Shown: positions 23,583 through 31,253 of the stretch, piece by piece
Layout of the letters: every line of letters begins with the position of its first letter
Numbering within the stretch: position 1 is the first letter of the stretch
Source of the DNA: Anaerolineae bacterium
Lineage (GTDB): Bacteria > Chloroflexota > Anaerolineae > Promineifilales > Promineifilaceae
NCBI GenBank assembly: GCA_007123775.1
Contig: SLGK01000229.1
Location: 1-48,269 of the forward strand
Direction of reading: 5' to 3'
DNA length: 48,269 nt
Program-made: the position numbers and the translations under genes
The notes under the pieces: model-generated
The model's input: the letters and a program-made list of their open reading frames with translations, nothing else
What the model was told of the DNA's origin: nothing
Database searches by the model: none

Positions 23583-24352
23583 GACTGTCTGTCACCTTTC
23601 ACTAATTCGGCCGTTAATACCCGATAGGCCAGCGCACCCGGAGAGTTGGGCGCATAGATACTGATTGGCTGGCCATAGCTGGGAGCCTCGCTCAGACGAA
23701 TGTTGCGGGGCACAATGGTGCGGAATACCTTACCAGGAAAATGTTTACGAACCTCTTCGACTACTTCGCGGCTAAGGTTGGTGCGGCTGTCATACATTGT
23801 CATCATTAAGCCACGAATAGCCAGTTGAGGATTGAGGTATTTGCGTACCAGCTCAATGGTGTGGACCAGTTGGGCCAGCCCTTCCAGCGCCAGATATTCG
23901 CACTGTACCGGGATGATAACACCGTCACGGGCGGCTGAGAGGGCGTTAATGGTCAGCAGCCCCAGGCTGGGCGGACAATCAATGAGTACATAATCGAAAC
24001 GGCCGTTTAGTTCCGTTAAGCCATTCTGCAGACGATACTCCCGACCAATCGCGTTAACTAACTCTACTTCTGCCCCGGATAGGGCGGGATTAGAGGGCAG
24101 CATGGTCAGGTTAGGGATCTCATGCTCGTAAAGCACCTCGCCAACTTTTGCTGCTTCTAGTAGCAAATCGTAAACCGAAGGGGACAACCCATGTTTATCG
24201 AGGCCCAGGCTGGACGTGGCGTTAGCCTGTGGGTCCATATCGACAATGAGCGTACGGCGACCGCCATCGGCCAGAAAAGCCCCCAGGTTGATAACGCTGG
24301 TCGTTTTACCCACCCCTCCTTTTTGATTGACAATGGCGTAGATTTTGGTCAT
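23579..24352 (-). CDS. parA: chromosome-partitioning ATPase ParA (Soj)
   Basis: 257 residues from the ATG at 24352 (MTKIYAIVNQKGGVGKTTSV), the normal chromosomal ParA start; an upstream TTG extension would run back into the PfkB gene. The deviant Walker A KGGVGKTT, RTLIVDMDPQANATS, DYVLIDCPPSLG and PVQCEYLALEGL are all typical. It drives origin segregation together with ParB, with which it is coupled by a four-base overlap. The absence of a long N-terminal helix-turn-helix argues for a chromosomal type. Confidence 0.96.
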   Translation of the reverse strand: MTKIYAIVNQKGGVGKTTSVINLGAFLADGGRRTLIVDMDPQANATSSLGLDKHGLSPSVYDLLLEAAKVGEVLYEHEIPNLTMLPSNPALSGAEVELVNAIGREYRLQNGLTELNGRFDYVLIDCPPSLGLLTINALSAARDGVIIPVQCEYLALEGLAQLVHTIELVRKYLNPQLAIRGLMMTMYDSRTNLSREVVEEVRKHFPGKVFRTIVPRNIRLSEAPSYGQPISIYAPNSPGALAYRVLTAELVKGDRQS

Positions 24353-24389
24353 GGATTTTGTTTTATCCTGAAACGCGCCGGGCGCAGAT

Positions 24390-25214
24390 TTAGGTATCAC
24401 CCAGCGCGACACGAATTGCTTCAATTTTAGCGGCCAAGCCCCGCTGTGTCACTGATATGGCGGCCAGCTCATTGGCAAAGCGGGCCGCTTCCCAGGGATT
24501 TCCGTTTGTTTGATGCAACCGCACGAAAAAGGCCGCTGCAAAAATGTCGCCAGCACCTGTTGCTTCTACTTCTGCGACGGCCGGGGCAGGAACCTGACGA
24601 GAATCGACACCCATAAAAACCGTACAGCCATCTGCCCCCTGCGTCATTACCACCAGGGGCGCTAACTGGCGGTAGGTAGTCAGTAGCGACTGGTCTGGCA
24701 AGTCCTCACTGCTCAATACAAGGGCGCTGGTATACGGTAACACGGCAGCTGCATGGGGCCAATCATATGGGTAAACACGGCCGTTTTCATCCCAACTTCG
24801 CAGCCAGCCCTGGGCCGTGACGCCCACCACACTCTGGTTAAACAAATTGACAACGGCCGGCTCCACTTCGTTGGCCAATGGGGCCAGATGGACGATGGCC
24901 GGGCGCCGCCAATCGTCGGGTATGAGATCGGCCGTTATCACCCGGGCACGGCGGTGCAGGTATTGAATACGGCCGTTTTCCGTGTAAATATTCTGAAATG
25001 TCGTGGTCTCGGCTGCGGGAATAGCCCGGACCTCAATCTCAGGCAGAGCAGCTTTCCAATCGAAATCGGGTGCGGCACTGCTCAAAACGGCCGTTTGGCA
25101 ACCGAGCAGTGACGCCAACCGGCCGGCATAGGCTACCGTCCCACCGGTAACATAGCCGCCGTCAATAACATCCTGAGTAATATGGCCCACAGCCAGATAA
25201 TCAATTATAGCCAC
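24390..25214 (-). CDS. PfkB-family carbohydrate/nucleoside kinase
   Basis: 274 residues with a GTG start. The C-terminal PfkB signature EATGAGDIFAAAFFVRLH carries the catalytic Asp and anion hole; the N-terminus DYLAVGHITQDVIDGGYVTGGT has the substrate-binding pattern. A short lid segment makes it similar to the ribokinase-like inositol/fructose kinases, but the substrate cannot be told. TAGAAT lies 7 bases before the GTG with no Shine-Dalgarno sequence, so it appears leaderless. It is 37 bases upstream of parA and possibly co-transcribed. Confidence 0.85.
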   Translation of the reverse strand: MAIIDYLAVGHITQDVIDGGYVTGGTVAYAGRLASLLGCQTAVLSSAAPDFDWKAALPEIEVRAIPAAETTTFQNIYTENGRIQYLHRRARVITADLIPDDWRRPAIVHLAPLANEVEPAVVNLFNQSVVGVTAQGWLRSWDENGRVYPYDWPHAAAVLPYTSALVLSSEDLPDQSLLTTYRQLAPLVVMTQGADGCTVFMGVDSRQVPAPAVAEVEATGAGDIFAAAFFVRLHQTNGNPWEAARFANELAAISVTQRGLAAKIEAIRVALGDT

Positions 25215-25221
25215 GCCACAG

Positions 25222-25227
25222 ATTCTA
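25222..25227 (-). promoter_or_regulatory. leaderless-type -10 box of the PfkB gene
   Basis: TAGAAT on the minus strand, 7 bases before the GTG start at 25214. The -35 region is weak (TGGTGT at 17-base spacing). Confidence 0.5.
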
Positions 25228-25283
25228 CCTAAATCATCCTGACAACACCAGTGGTCTATCCATTTTGAATTGTGATTTGCATA

Positions 25284-25312
25284 TTGCCAAGATGACCATT
25301 CCCCGGTACTAT
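25284..25312 (+). promoter_or_regulatory. leaderless promoter of the DivIC-like gene
   Basis: TTGCCA (25284-25289), 17-base spacer, TACTAT (25307-25312), then 7 bases to the ATG at 25320. It is divergent from the PfkB promoter. Confidence 0.65.
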
Positions 25313-25319
25313 TTAGGCT

Positions 25320-25736
25320 ATGGGTAAAAAATCAGTCCGTCAGCGTCCTCTTTTCTCCGTGGCCCAGGTTTTGGTCCTGCTGGCAGTGTTGGCCACCCTT
25401 TTTGTCGCTCTGCAACTTAACCAGCGGGCCGAAGCCGGTCGTCAGGTCGGGTCTGGCCAGGAGTCACTGAATAATATGGTGAGTTTCGAGGAAACACGCC
25501 AGGTGGAGTTGCAAGCCACGTACGCCTACGTCGAAAGCGACGACTTTGTCGCGGCTTATGCTCGTGATGAAGCAGGGCAGTTATTGCCCGGCGAAAAACG
25601 GGTGGTGCCTCTGATTATCGAAGTGACACCTACACCACCACCGCCACCACCGCCAACGCCTGATCCGGCGGCCAATGCCGTACCCTGGCAGGCCTGGTGG
25701 CAACTGTTGACTGACGCACCGCAACCGACACGCTAG
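25320..25736 (+). CDS. DivIC/FtsB-like single-span septum protein
   Basis: 138 residues: a basic start (MGKKSVRQRP), a membrane span at about 15-31 (AQVLVLLAVLATLFVAL), then a helical stretch and a globular part with FVAAYARDEAGQLLPGEKRVVPLIIE. This last motif matches the C-terminal signature of DivIC/FtsB proteins (AR...G...PGE.VV). A Pro-rich tail (TPTPPPPPPPTPDP) and a short Trp-rich end follow. The coiled coil is short. A cell-division role is inferred from the pattern. Confidence 0.65.
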   Translation: MGKKSVRQRPLFSVAQVLVLLAVLATLFVALQLNQRAEAGRQVGSGQESLNNMVSFEETRQVELQATYAYVESDDFVAAYARDEAGQLLPGEKRVVPLIIEVTPTPPPPPPPTPDPAANAVPWQAWWQLLTDAPQPTR

Positions 25737-26204
25737 AGCCGCGCCGGGCAGACTGACCGGCCAACCAGACCGCTAATAGTCTGAAAGTACTATACACGGC
25801 CGTTTGATGCTGTTGCTGGCTTTAGACTCACTGTTGGTAGACCTACTCAGCTTTCTCTCCTGAAAACATACGCCAGCCAGCCAAAAGTAGCCCGGCACGC
25901 GCTCTGACCATATCCCCCAACCTTACTATTTGCTATTCAACTTTACATATGCTACCATATGCAGCATTGAGCTTTACATATTATTCTTACCAACTACCAA
26001 TCCTCTCAGGAGGTTCACACCTTTAGCAGATAAATGTGCCGTGCGTTGGGAAGCGTTGTCGCGCAGATTGTTCTGTTAAATGGTACGGGCTTGATAGTTG
26101 CGCCATCAACATGGCCATTTCGGTTTCGTTCACCACAAAGCCTTGTTATGATACCATCCAGTTTTAATGCCAAGCAGGCAAATTCTTTGTAAAGGGATAA
26201 ACAG
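25737..26204. other. 468-base spacer upstream of the cpaB-like genes
   Basis: The spacer is AT-rich in the middle, with CATATG repeated twice near 25950 and a CCTC-TCAG-GAGG dyad near 26002-26013. A 52-codon open frame at 26034-26192 has no good ribosome site and an unremarkable product, so it is not called. AAGGGAT lies just before the ATG at 26205. No RNA gene is recognised. Confidence 0.5.
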
Positions 26205-27329
26205 ATGAATCGCAGGACGCTTGCCATCCTCATTCTTATTATAGGCATCATCATGCTGTCTGTTGTGGGTGTCTTCTACATCTTGGGACAAGATACGCCC
26301 CAACCAGCTCCGACCCCAGAACCAACAAATGGCGAAGAGGCTTTGCCTATAATAACCGAACCTGATCCAACTGCCCCACCCGATTTGGTTGAGGTTGTTG
26401 TCTCACTCCAAACCGTGCCACGTGGCTGGCAGTTCACTCAAGATGAACTGGTTATTGATATGCGTGTGCCCGGTGATGTTGGCCCGAATGTCATTACCAA
26501 TATCGAGGATGCAGTGGGGCTTTATGCTCGCACAGACATCTACCAGGGTGCTACGCTGACTCGTGATCTGCTGGCTGTTGATATTACCCAAATTGGCCTG
26601 CAAGATTTTGGGCCGGCGTCGCTCATTCCTCCCGGCTTTATCGCTGCGGCTGTTCCCATGAATCGACTGTCTGGCGTGGCTTATGCGCTGGCAGAAGGTG
26701 ATTTTGTGGACATCATGGTCACCTTCTTCTTCTACCAGATAGATGAGGAATTTCAAACCTATCTGCAAAATTCGGCCGTATTCTTCCTGGAAGAGATTAT
26801 CCAGGCCGAAGAAGGGAGCGGTCAAACCCAGCCGGAGGTTGTGCCAGAACTTATTGTGATTGATCAGTTCGGCCGTTTTGAGCGGCTGCCCAATGGGGAC
26901 ATTGCCCATGTAGGCCCTTCTGAACTACAGCGACCTGTACCCATCTCCATGGTTCTGCAAAATGCCCGCGTCATTCAGGTAGGCACCTTCAGCCCAGCTG
27001 ATGTGCCCCAACCACCCACCCCCACACCGGCACCCGATGAACCAACACCAGAACCGACCTTCCCTGATGCACCGACCATACCAGAGCCGCCGGACACCCT
27101 GCTTGTGGCTCTGTCACCCCAACAACAGCTACTTCTAAAATATGCTGTGGAATCCAACGCCAATATTAGCTTTGCCCTGCGCGGTGTCAACGACAGCCAG
27201 CTCTACGCCATTGAAAATGTCGATGTCGATTACTTCCTGCGTCGTTTCGGTATTGAAGAGCCGCGGAACTTCGGCTTCTCGGTAGACAAGCTGATCGTAA
27301 CCGTAACACCGCCATCCAATAATGAGTGA
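26205..27329 (+). CDS. CpaB/RcpC-like SAF-domain protein, paralogue 1
   Basis: 374 residues. A membrane anchor (residues 6-27, LAILILIIGIIMLSVVGVFYI) and a Pro-rich linker lead to an SAF domain (about 65-135: VVSLQTVPRGWQFTQDELVIDMRVP, GLYARTDIYQGATLTRDLLA) and an RcpC-type domain (AAVPMNRLSGVAYALAEGDFVDIMVTFF). A second Pro/Thr linker precedes a C-terminal LLLKYAVESNANISFALRG motif typical of CpaB. CpaB helps assemble Flp/Tad pili at the envelope, but no other tad gene is in the window. Confidence 0.85.
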   Translation: MNRRTLAILILIIGIIMLSVVGVFYILGQDTPQPAPTPEPTNGEEALPIITEPDPTAPPDLVEVVVSLQTVPRGWQFTQDELVIDMRVPGDVGPNVITNIEDAVGLYARTDIYQGATLTRDLLAVDITQIGLQDFGPASLIPPGFIAAAVPMNRLSGVAYALAEGDFVDIMVTFFFYQIDEEFQTYLQNSAVFFLEEIIQAEEGSGQTQPEVVPELIVIDQFGRFERLPNGDIAHVGPSELQRPVPISMVLQNARVIQVGTFSPADVPQPPTPTPAPDEPTPEPTFPDAPTIPEPPDTLLVALSPQQQLLLKYAVESNANISFALRGVNDSQLYAIENVDVDYFLRRFGIEEPRNFGFSVDKLIVTVTPPSNNE

Positions 27330-27369
27330 CCGGTTGGTGGCAGCCAATCAAGTTGATGGTAGCCAACCA

Positions 27370-27387
27370 GGTTGGTAGAAACCAACC
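27370..27387 (+). other. hairpin between the two cpaB-like genes
   Basis: GGTTGGT-AGAA-ACCAACC forms a 7-bp stem with a 4-base loop. The 76-base spacer contains further variants of the same motif (GTTGGTGGCAGCCAAT, GTAGCCAACC). It may tune expression or mRNA stability of the second gene, whose AAGGA lies 6 bases further on. Confidence 0.55.
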
Positions 27388-27406
27388 ATTCTAAGGAATA
27401 AGCGAT

Positions 27407-28603
27407 ATGAATCGAAGAGCATTTATTCTCCTAATCCTCGTCCTGCTTATGCTGGCGGTAGTCGTTGTCATGTACGTTACCCTGCAATCGGGTATTAGCC
27501 TGCCCGGCCTATCAGGTAACAACGATAACGCGCTGCCTGCTGTGGTGAATAGCGCACCAGCAGCCGACCAGGAGGCCCCAGATGATATGCCGCCGGCTCC
27601 CCTGCCTCAAGAAGAGGACCCGGTTGTTACTTTGCCGTCAGTTGTAGTGGCTGCAGCCGATTTACCACCGGGCACACGACTAACGGAAGCGCTGCTACGC
27701 ACGGAAAACAGGCCCAGTAACAATATCGCCGTGGCCGGCGGCTATACGGTTAGCAACCCAGAGGAACTTATCGGGCGCATCGTAAAGGTGTACGTTCCGG
27801 CCGGAGAGGCTATTCTGAACCCTATGATAGCCGTCAATACCAACGATCTGGCCAACCTGGGTTCTGACCTGGCCCTGTACATCGATCAAGGTAATGTAAC
27901 CATTGCTTTTCCCATTGATCGCTACAGCGGCGCAGCCTTTGCCATTCGCCCCGGCGATCTGGTAGACGTGATGATGACGGCCCGCATGGTCAGAACTGAT
28001 CCCGAATTTCGCACCCAACTGCCTAACGTCACCCAACGTGTGATTCAATCGCGCCTCCTGGAAGGGCAACAATTCTTGTTCCCGGAGATAACCCAGGGTC
28101 GTTTACAATTTATTGAAGAGATCGGGCAAACGGCCGAAATTATTCCCAGCACCGTGGCCCTGGAGCAGCAAGATTTTGATGCCGGCGATCCGGTTCCCAA
28201 GCGCGTCACGCAGCTTACCATTCAGCAGGCCAGAGTGATGTGGGTCGGCACCTGGCGCGAGCCAACACCTGACCCCGAGGCTATTGATGCGCCGCCAGAA
28301 GCCACGCCAACGCCATTACCCATCCGGTTGGTTGACCAGCCGGACGTGGTCTTGCTCAGCATGTCGCTGCAAGATGCGCTGGTGCTGAAATGGGCGCTAG
28401 AGCGGGGTGTTTTCATTGATTTGGCGCTGCGTGCGCCCAACGATCGGGATATTTACAACACAGCCGCTGTCAGCCTGCCTGTTATTGTAGACCAGGGTGC
28501 CCTGGCCGAGCCGGGACCCTCTGAATTCGACTTCCACCCACGGGCTGATGAGGTACCTATTCCTAGCCTGCCGGACGAGGAAAGCGACCTGTTTGTCCCA
28601 TAA
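27407..28603 (+). CDS. CpaB/RcpC-like SAF-domain protein, paralogue 2
   Basis: 398 residues with the same plan as its neighbour: MNRRAFILLILVLLMLAVVV anchor, acidic Pro-rich linker, SAF domain (PSVVVAAADLPPGTRLTEAL, GRIVKVYVPAGEAILNPMIA), RcpC domain (VTIAFPIDRYSGAAFAIRPG, DVMMTARM) and a C-terminal DALVLKWALERGVFIDLALR. The paralogues have diverged, so they may form a hetero-complex. AAGGA lies 9 bases before the ATG. It ends one base before the Nudix gene start. Confidence 0.85.
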   Translation: MNRRAFILLILVLLMLAVVVVMYVTLQSGISLPGLSGNNDNALPAVVNSAPAADQEAPDDMPPAPLPQEEDPVVTLPSVVVAAADLPPGTRLTEALLRTENRPSNNIAVAGGYTVSNPEELIGRIVKVYVPAGEAILNPMIAVNTNDLANLGSDLALYIDQGNVTIAFPIDRYSGAAFAIRPGDLVDVMMTARMVRTDPEFRTQLPNVTQRVIQSRLLEGQQFLFPEITQGRLQFIEEIGQTAEIIPSTVALEQQDFDAGDPVPKRVTQLTIQQARVMWVGTWREPTPDPEAIDAPPEATPTPLPIRLVDQPDVVLLSMSLQDALVLKWALERGVFIDLALRAPNDRDIYNTAAVSLPVIVDQGALAEPGPSEFDFHPRADEVPIPSLPDEESDLFVP

Positions 28604-28604
28604 T

Positions 28605-29330
28605 ATGAACAATCCGGATGATAAGCGATCTGTCCAATTACCGCCTGATTACAATCCCGAAGACTATAAGCGACCGTCCGTAACCGTAGATGTGGTCATC
28701 TTTGCTCTGGTCAACGATGACCTGCAAGTTCTGTTAATCAAACGTAAAAACGAACCCTTTGCCAACATGTGGGCCATTCCCGGCGGCTTTGTCCGTATGG
28801 AAGAGTCGCTGGAGGAAGCCGCCGCCCGCGAGCTGTCTGAAGAAACCGGCGTCACGGACGTTTACATGGAGCAGTTGTATACGTTCGGTGAACCAGACCG
28901 CGACCCCCGCACCCGCGTTATTACCGTAGCCTACTTTGCTTTGGTACCTTATGATGCTATCGACCACCGCCCTGGGGACGACGCCTCTGAAACGGGCTGG
29001 TGGTCGGTGTTTGCGTTGCCAGAACTGGCCTTTGACCACGAACATATTCTGCAATATGCGCTGACCCGGTTACGCTATAAGCTGGAATACACGTCGGTTG
29101 GTTTCAGGTTACTGCCCGATATGTTTACGCTGTCTGAACTACAGCAGGCGTATGAAACGATTTTGGGCGAGACGCTGGACAAACGCAACTTTCGCCGCAA
29201 GATATTGGGGTCGAATATTTTGGAAGAAACCGGTACCAAAGACCGTAGCGGTGAGGGGCGTCCGGCGATGCTTTATCGCTACCGTGAAGATGCTCTTACG
29301 GAGGTAAAGACGCGACGGTTGTTTCCGTAG
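28605..29330 (+). CDS. Nudix hydrolase with NrtR-like winged-helix C-terminus
   Basis: 241 residues from the ATG at 28605, one base after the cpaB-like stop. The Nudix box is intact: GGFVRMEESLEEAAARELSEETGV (G, E, REL and EE in place). The C-terminus (FTLSELQQAYETIL, KRNFRRKILG, LEETG) is the winged-helix pattern shared with NrtR regulators of NAD metabolism and related two-domain Nudix proteins. It could be an ADP-ribose-type hydrolase, a ligand-sensing repressor, or both. Tight spacing suggests translational coupling to the cpaB-like gene. Confidence 0.85.
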   Translation: MNNPDDKRSVQLPPDYNPEDYKRPSVTVDVVIFALVNDDLQVLLIKRKNEPFANMWAIPGGFVRMEESLEEAAARELSEETGVTDVYMEQLYTFGEPDRDPRTRVITVAYFALVPYDAIDHRPGDDASETGWWSVFALPELAFDHEHILQYALTRLRYKLEYTSVGFRLLPDMFTLSELQQAYETILGETLDKRNFRRKILGSNILEETGTKDRSGEGRPAMLYRYREDALTEVKTRRLFP

Positions 29331-29376
29331 TCCTGCTAAATGATATTGGGGATCGCTGGCTGAGTGCGTGCTGTCG

Positions 29377-30027
29377 TCAGGTGACCCAGAGAGATTTGGT
29401 TAATTCGGCTCCCAGAACAATTTCATCAGGCCCGATTCGCAACCGCATAGGGCCGTTAAAAGGTGCCCGGCCCACAATTTCAAATTCAACGTCTGGCCTG
29501 ACGCCCAGGCTGGCGAAATATTTCAGCTTTTCCGGCTCGTGGGTTCGCACGCGGCTGAAAGTGCCTTTATGGCCCACAGCCAGGTTCATAATGCAAGTGT
29601 CATTGTTCTCCGGCAGTTGACCATTGCTTGCCGGAATCGGCTCACCGTGAGGGCAACGTTGGGGATTACCGGCCATTTCGGCCATACGTTCGGCAATTGG
29701 CTGAGTGAGGCCAGCTCCCAAAGCGTCGGCATGTTCATGTACTTCGTCCCAGTTGAAGCCCATCACGTTAACTAAAAAAACCTCCAGGATGCGATGACGC
29801 CGTATCTCTTGCAGGGCCTCGGCACGGCCACGGTCGGTTAGCTCAACGCCCTGGTAGGGCACGTGCTTGACATAGCCGGCATTCTTGAGCCGCTTTAACA
29901 TGCGGGGCACAGCCGGGGCCGACACGTCCAGCCGCTCGGCCAGGCTGGTGGTACTGACGGTAGGGCTGTCTTCCTGTAGTCGGTATATTTCAGCCAGATA
30001 TTCGCGCATGGCAGCGCTCGGTTCCAT
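29377..30027 (-). CDS. DtxR/MntR-family metal-dependent repressor
   Basis: 216 residues from the ATG at 30027 (MEPSAAMREYLAEIYRLQED), supported by GGAG 7 bases upstream. It has a winged helix (10-70: TTSLAERLDVSAPAVPRMLKRL), a dimer/metal domain with HRILEVFLVNVMGFNWDEVHEHAD and PIPASN, and a C-terminal FeoA/SH3-like domain (EKLKYFASLGVRPDVEFEIV). It should repress iron or manganese genes when the metal is bound. It is divergent from the ABC ATPase, with an AT-rich inverted repeat between them. Confidence 0.9.
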   Translation of the reverse strand: MEPSAAMREYLAEIYRLQEDSPTVSTTSLAERLDVSAPAVPRMLKRLKNAGYVKHVPYQGVELTDRGRAEALQEIRRHRILEVFLVNVMGFNWDEVHEHADALGAGLTQPIAERMAEMAGNPQRCPHGEPIPASNGQLPENNDTCIMNLAVGHKGTFSRVRTHEPEKLKYFASLGVRPDVEFEIVGRAPFNGPMRLRIGPDEIVLGAELTKSLWVT

Positions 30028-30046
30028 CTTACAACTCCTCAATCTT

Positions 30047-30078
30047 TTTTATCATTGTTATCATAATATCTGATAAAA
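30047..30078. promoter_or_regulatory. candidate DtxR-type operator
   Basis: TTTTATCA (30047-30054) and TGATAAAA (30071-30078) form a perfect 8-bp inverted repeat with a 16-base spacer that itself contains TTATCATAA. It lies between the divergent DtxR and ABC ATPase genes, just upstream of the ATPase -35 box. Confidence 0.55.
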
Positions 30079-30083
30079 GGCAG

Positions 30084-30112
30084 TTGTGCCAGTCACCCTT
30101 ATTAGCTACAAT
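30084..30112 (+). promoter_or_regulatory. leaderless promoter of the ABC ATPase gene
   Basis: TTGTGC (30084-30089), 17-base spacer, TACAAT (30107-30112), then 7 bases to the ATG at 30120. No Shine-Dalgarno sequence. Confidence 0.65.
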
Positions 30113-30119
30113 CCTGCAC

Positions 30120-31205
30120 ATGAGCTACAAGAATACAGTGGTTTGCCAACATTTGCACAAATCTTTTGCCGACCAGCCGGTTATCGGCAATGTTTCCTTT
30201 GGCATCCAGCGTGGTGACATTTTAGCCTTGTTAGGCCCCAGCGGCTGTGGCAAAACCACGACGCTACGCCTGATTGCCGGCTTTGAGACTTTGGACAGCG
30301 GCCGTATCGAGATAGACGGCCGTATCGTTGCCGAAGATAATTTTAGTCTGCCACCTGAAAAACGGCGTGTGGGCATGGTATTTCAAGATTACGCCATCTT
30401 TCCCCATCTGAGTGTAGCCAAGAATGTCGCCTTTGGCCTGGGGCGAGGCCCACAGGTTGATGAACGCACGGCCACGATGTTGCACATGGTGGGGCTGGCC
30501 AATCAGGGAGCCAGGATGCCCCATGAACTGTCTGGGGGCCAGCAGCAGCGGGTGGCGCTGGCGCGAGCGCTGGCCCTGGACCCGGCGGTCGTGCTGTTGG
30601 ACGAACCTTTTTCTAACCTGGATACAGCCCTGCGCCAGCAGGTGCGCCGAGAGGTCAAAAGTCTGCTGAAGCAAAACGGGGCCACGGCCGTTTTCGTCAC
30701 CCACGACCAGGAAGAAGCTCTCTTTTTGGGTGACCAGATTGCCGTGATGAATGATGGCCTGATTGAGCAGCTTGGTACACCAGAAGAGGTTTTTCAGCGG
30801 CCGCGTACCCGATTTGTAGCCGAGTTTATGGGCAAAACGGACTTCGTGCCGGGTGTGGTGAATGAGCAAACGATTGAGTCAACGCTGGGTCGTCTGCCAC
30901 TACCCCAAATGGCGCTGCCATCGGGCACGGTTGTTTCTATCGCCGTGCGTCCGGACGATGTGGCTCTACAGGCGGCTGAGGGGGTTGAAATGGGCAACGG
31001 CCGTATCATCTCGCGTCAGTTTACCGGCATTGCCTACATTTACCAGGTGCGCCTGGATGACGATAGCCTGATTCACAGTTGGCAGCCCCATACCCTCAAT
31101 TTGCCACCAGGAACGGCCGTTCAGGCTACCATCCGTCCTGATCACACCATTACTGCCTTCCACGGCCAGCAAGCGATCTGGGGACAACAAGCAAGTCGTG
31201 CATAG
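30120..31205 (+). CDS. ABC transporter ATPase, FbpC/PotA type
   Basis: 361 residues from the ATG at 30120 (MSYKNTVVCQHLHKSF); an upstream in-frame ATG would put the start before the promoter box. Walker A GPSGCGKT (about 40-47), Q-loop VFQDYAIFPHLSV, signature LSGGQQQR (about 137), Walker B VVLLDEPF with TAVFVTHDQEEAL, and a C-terminal TOBE-like domain. The pattern is closest to ferric-iron or polyamine/sulfate importers. Position next to a DtxR repressor favours iron. No permease or binding protein is in the window, so it must pair with subunits encoded elsewhere. Confidence 0.9.
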   Translation: MSYKNTVVCQHLHKSFADQPVIGNVSFGIQRGDILALLGPSGCGKTTTLRLIAGFETLDSGRIEIDGRIVAEDNFSLPPEKRRVGMVFQDYAIFPHLSVAKNVAFGLGRGPQVDERTATMLHMVGLANQGARMPHELSGGQQQRVALARALALDPAVVLLDEPFSNLDTALRQQVRREVKSLLKQNGATAVFVTHDQEEALFLGDQIAVMNDGLIEQLGTPEEVFQRPRTRFVAEFMGKTDFVPGVVNEQTIESTLGRLPLPQMALPSGTVVSIAVRPDDVALQAAEGVEMGNGRIISRQFTGIAYIYQVRLDDDSLIHSWQPHTLNLPPGTAVQATIRPDHTITAFHGQQAIWGQQASRA

Positions 31206-31253
31206 TGGACAGTTTGCTATTTGCTACGCACTGCGCTCCTACCTATCCATTTA

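Noticed and set aside
22713-24352. ParA/ParB as a sign of a plasmid
   Set aside because: The proteins are of the chromosomal type and the neighbours are housekeeping genes.
24353-24424. TTG-started extension of parA
   Set aside because: It lies partly within the upstream kinase gene and adds residues foreign to ParA; the ATG at 24352 fits the family.
26034-26192. 52-codon frame in the spacer before the cpaB-like genes
   Set aside because: The AGGAGG-like sequence is about 20 bases away, too far, and the product is unremarkable.
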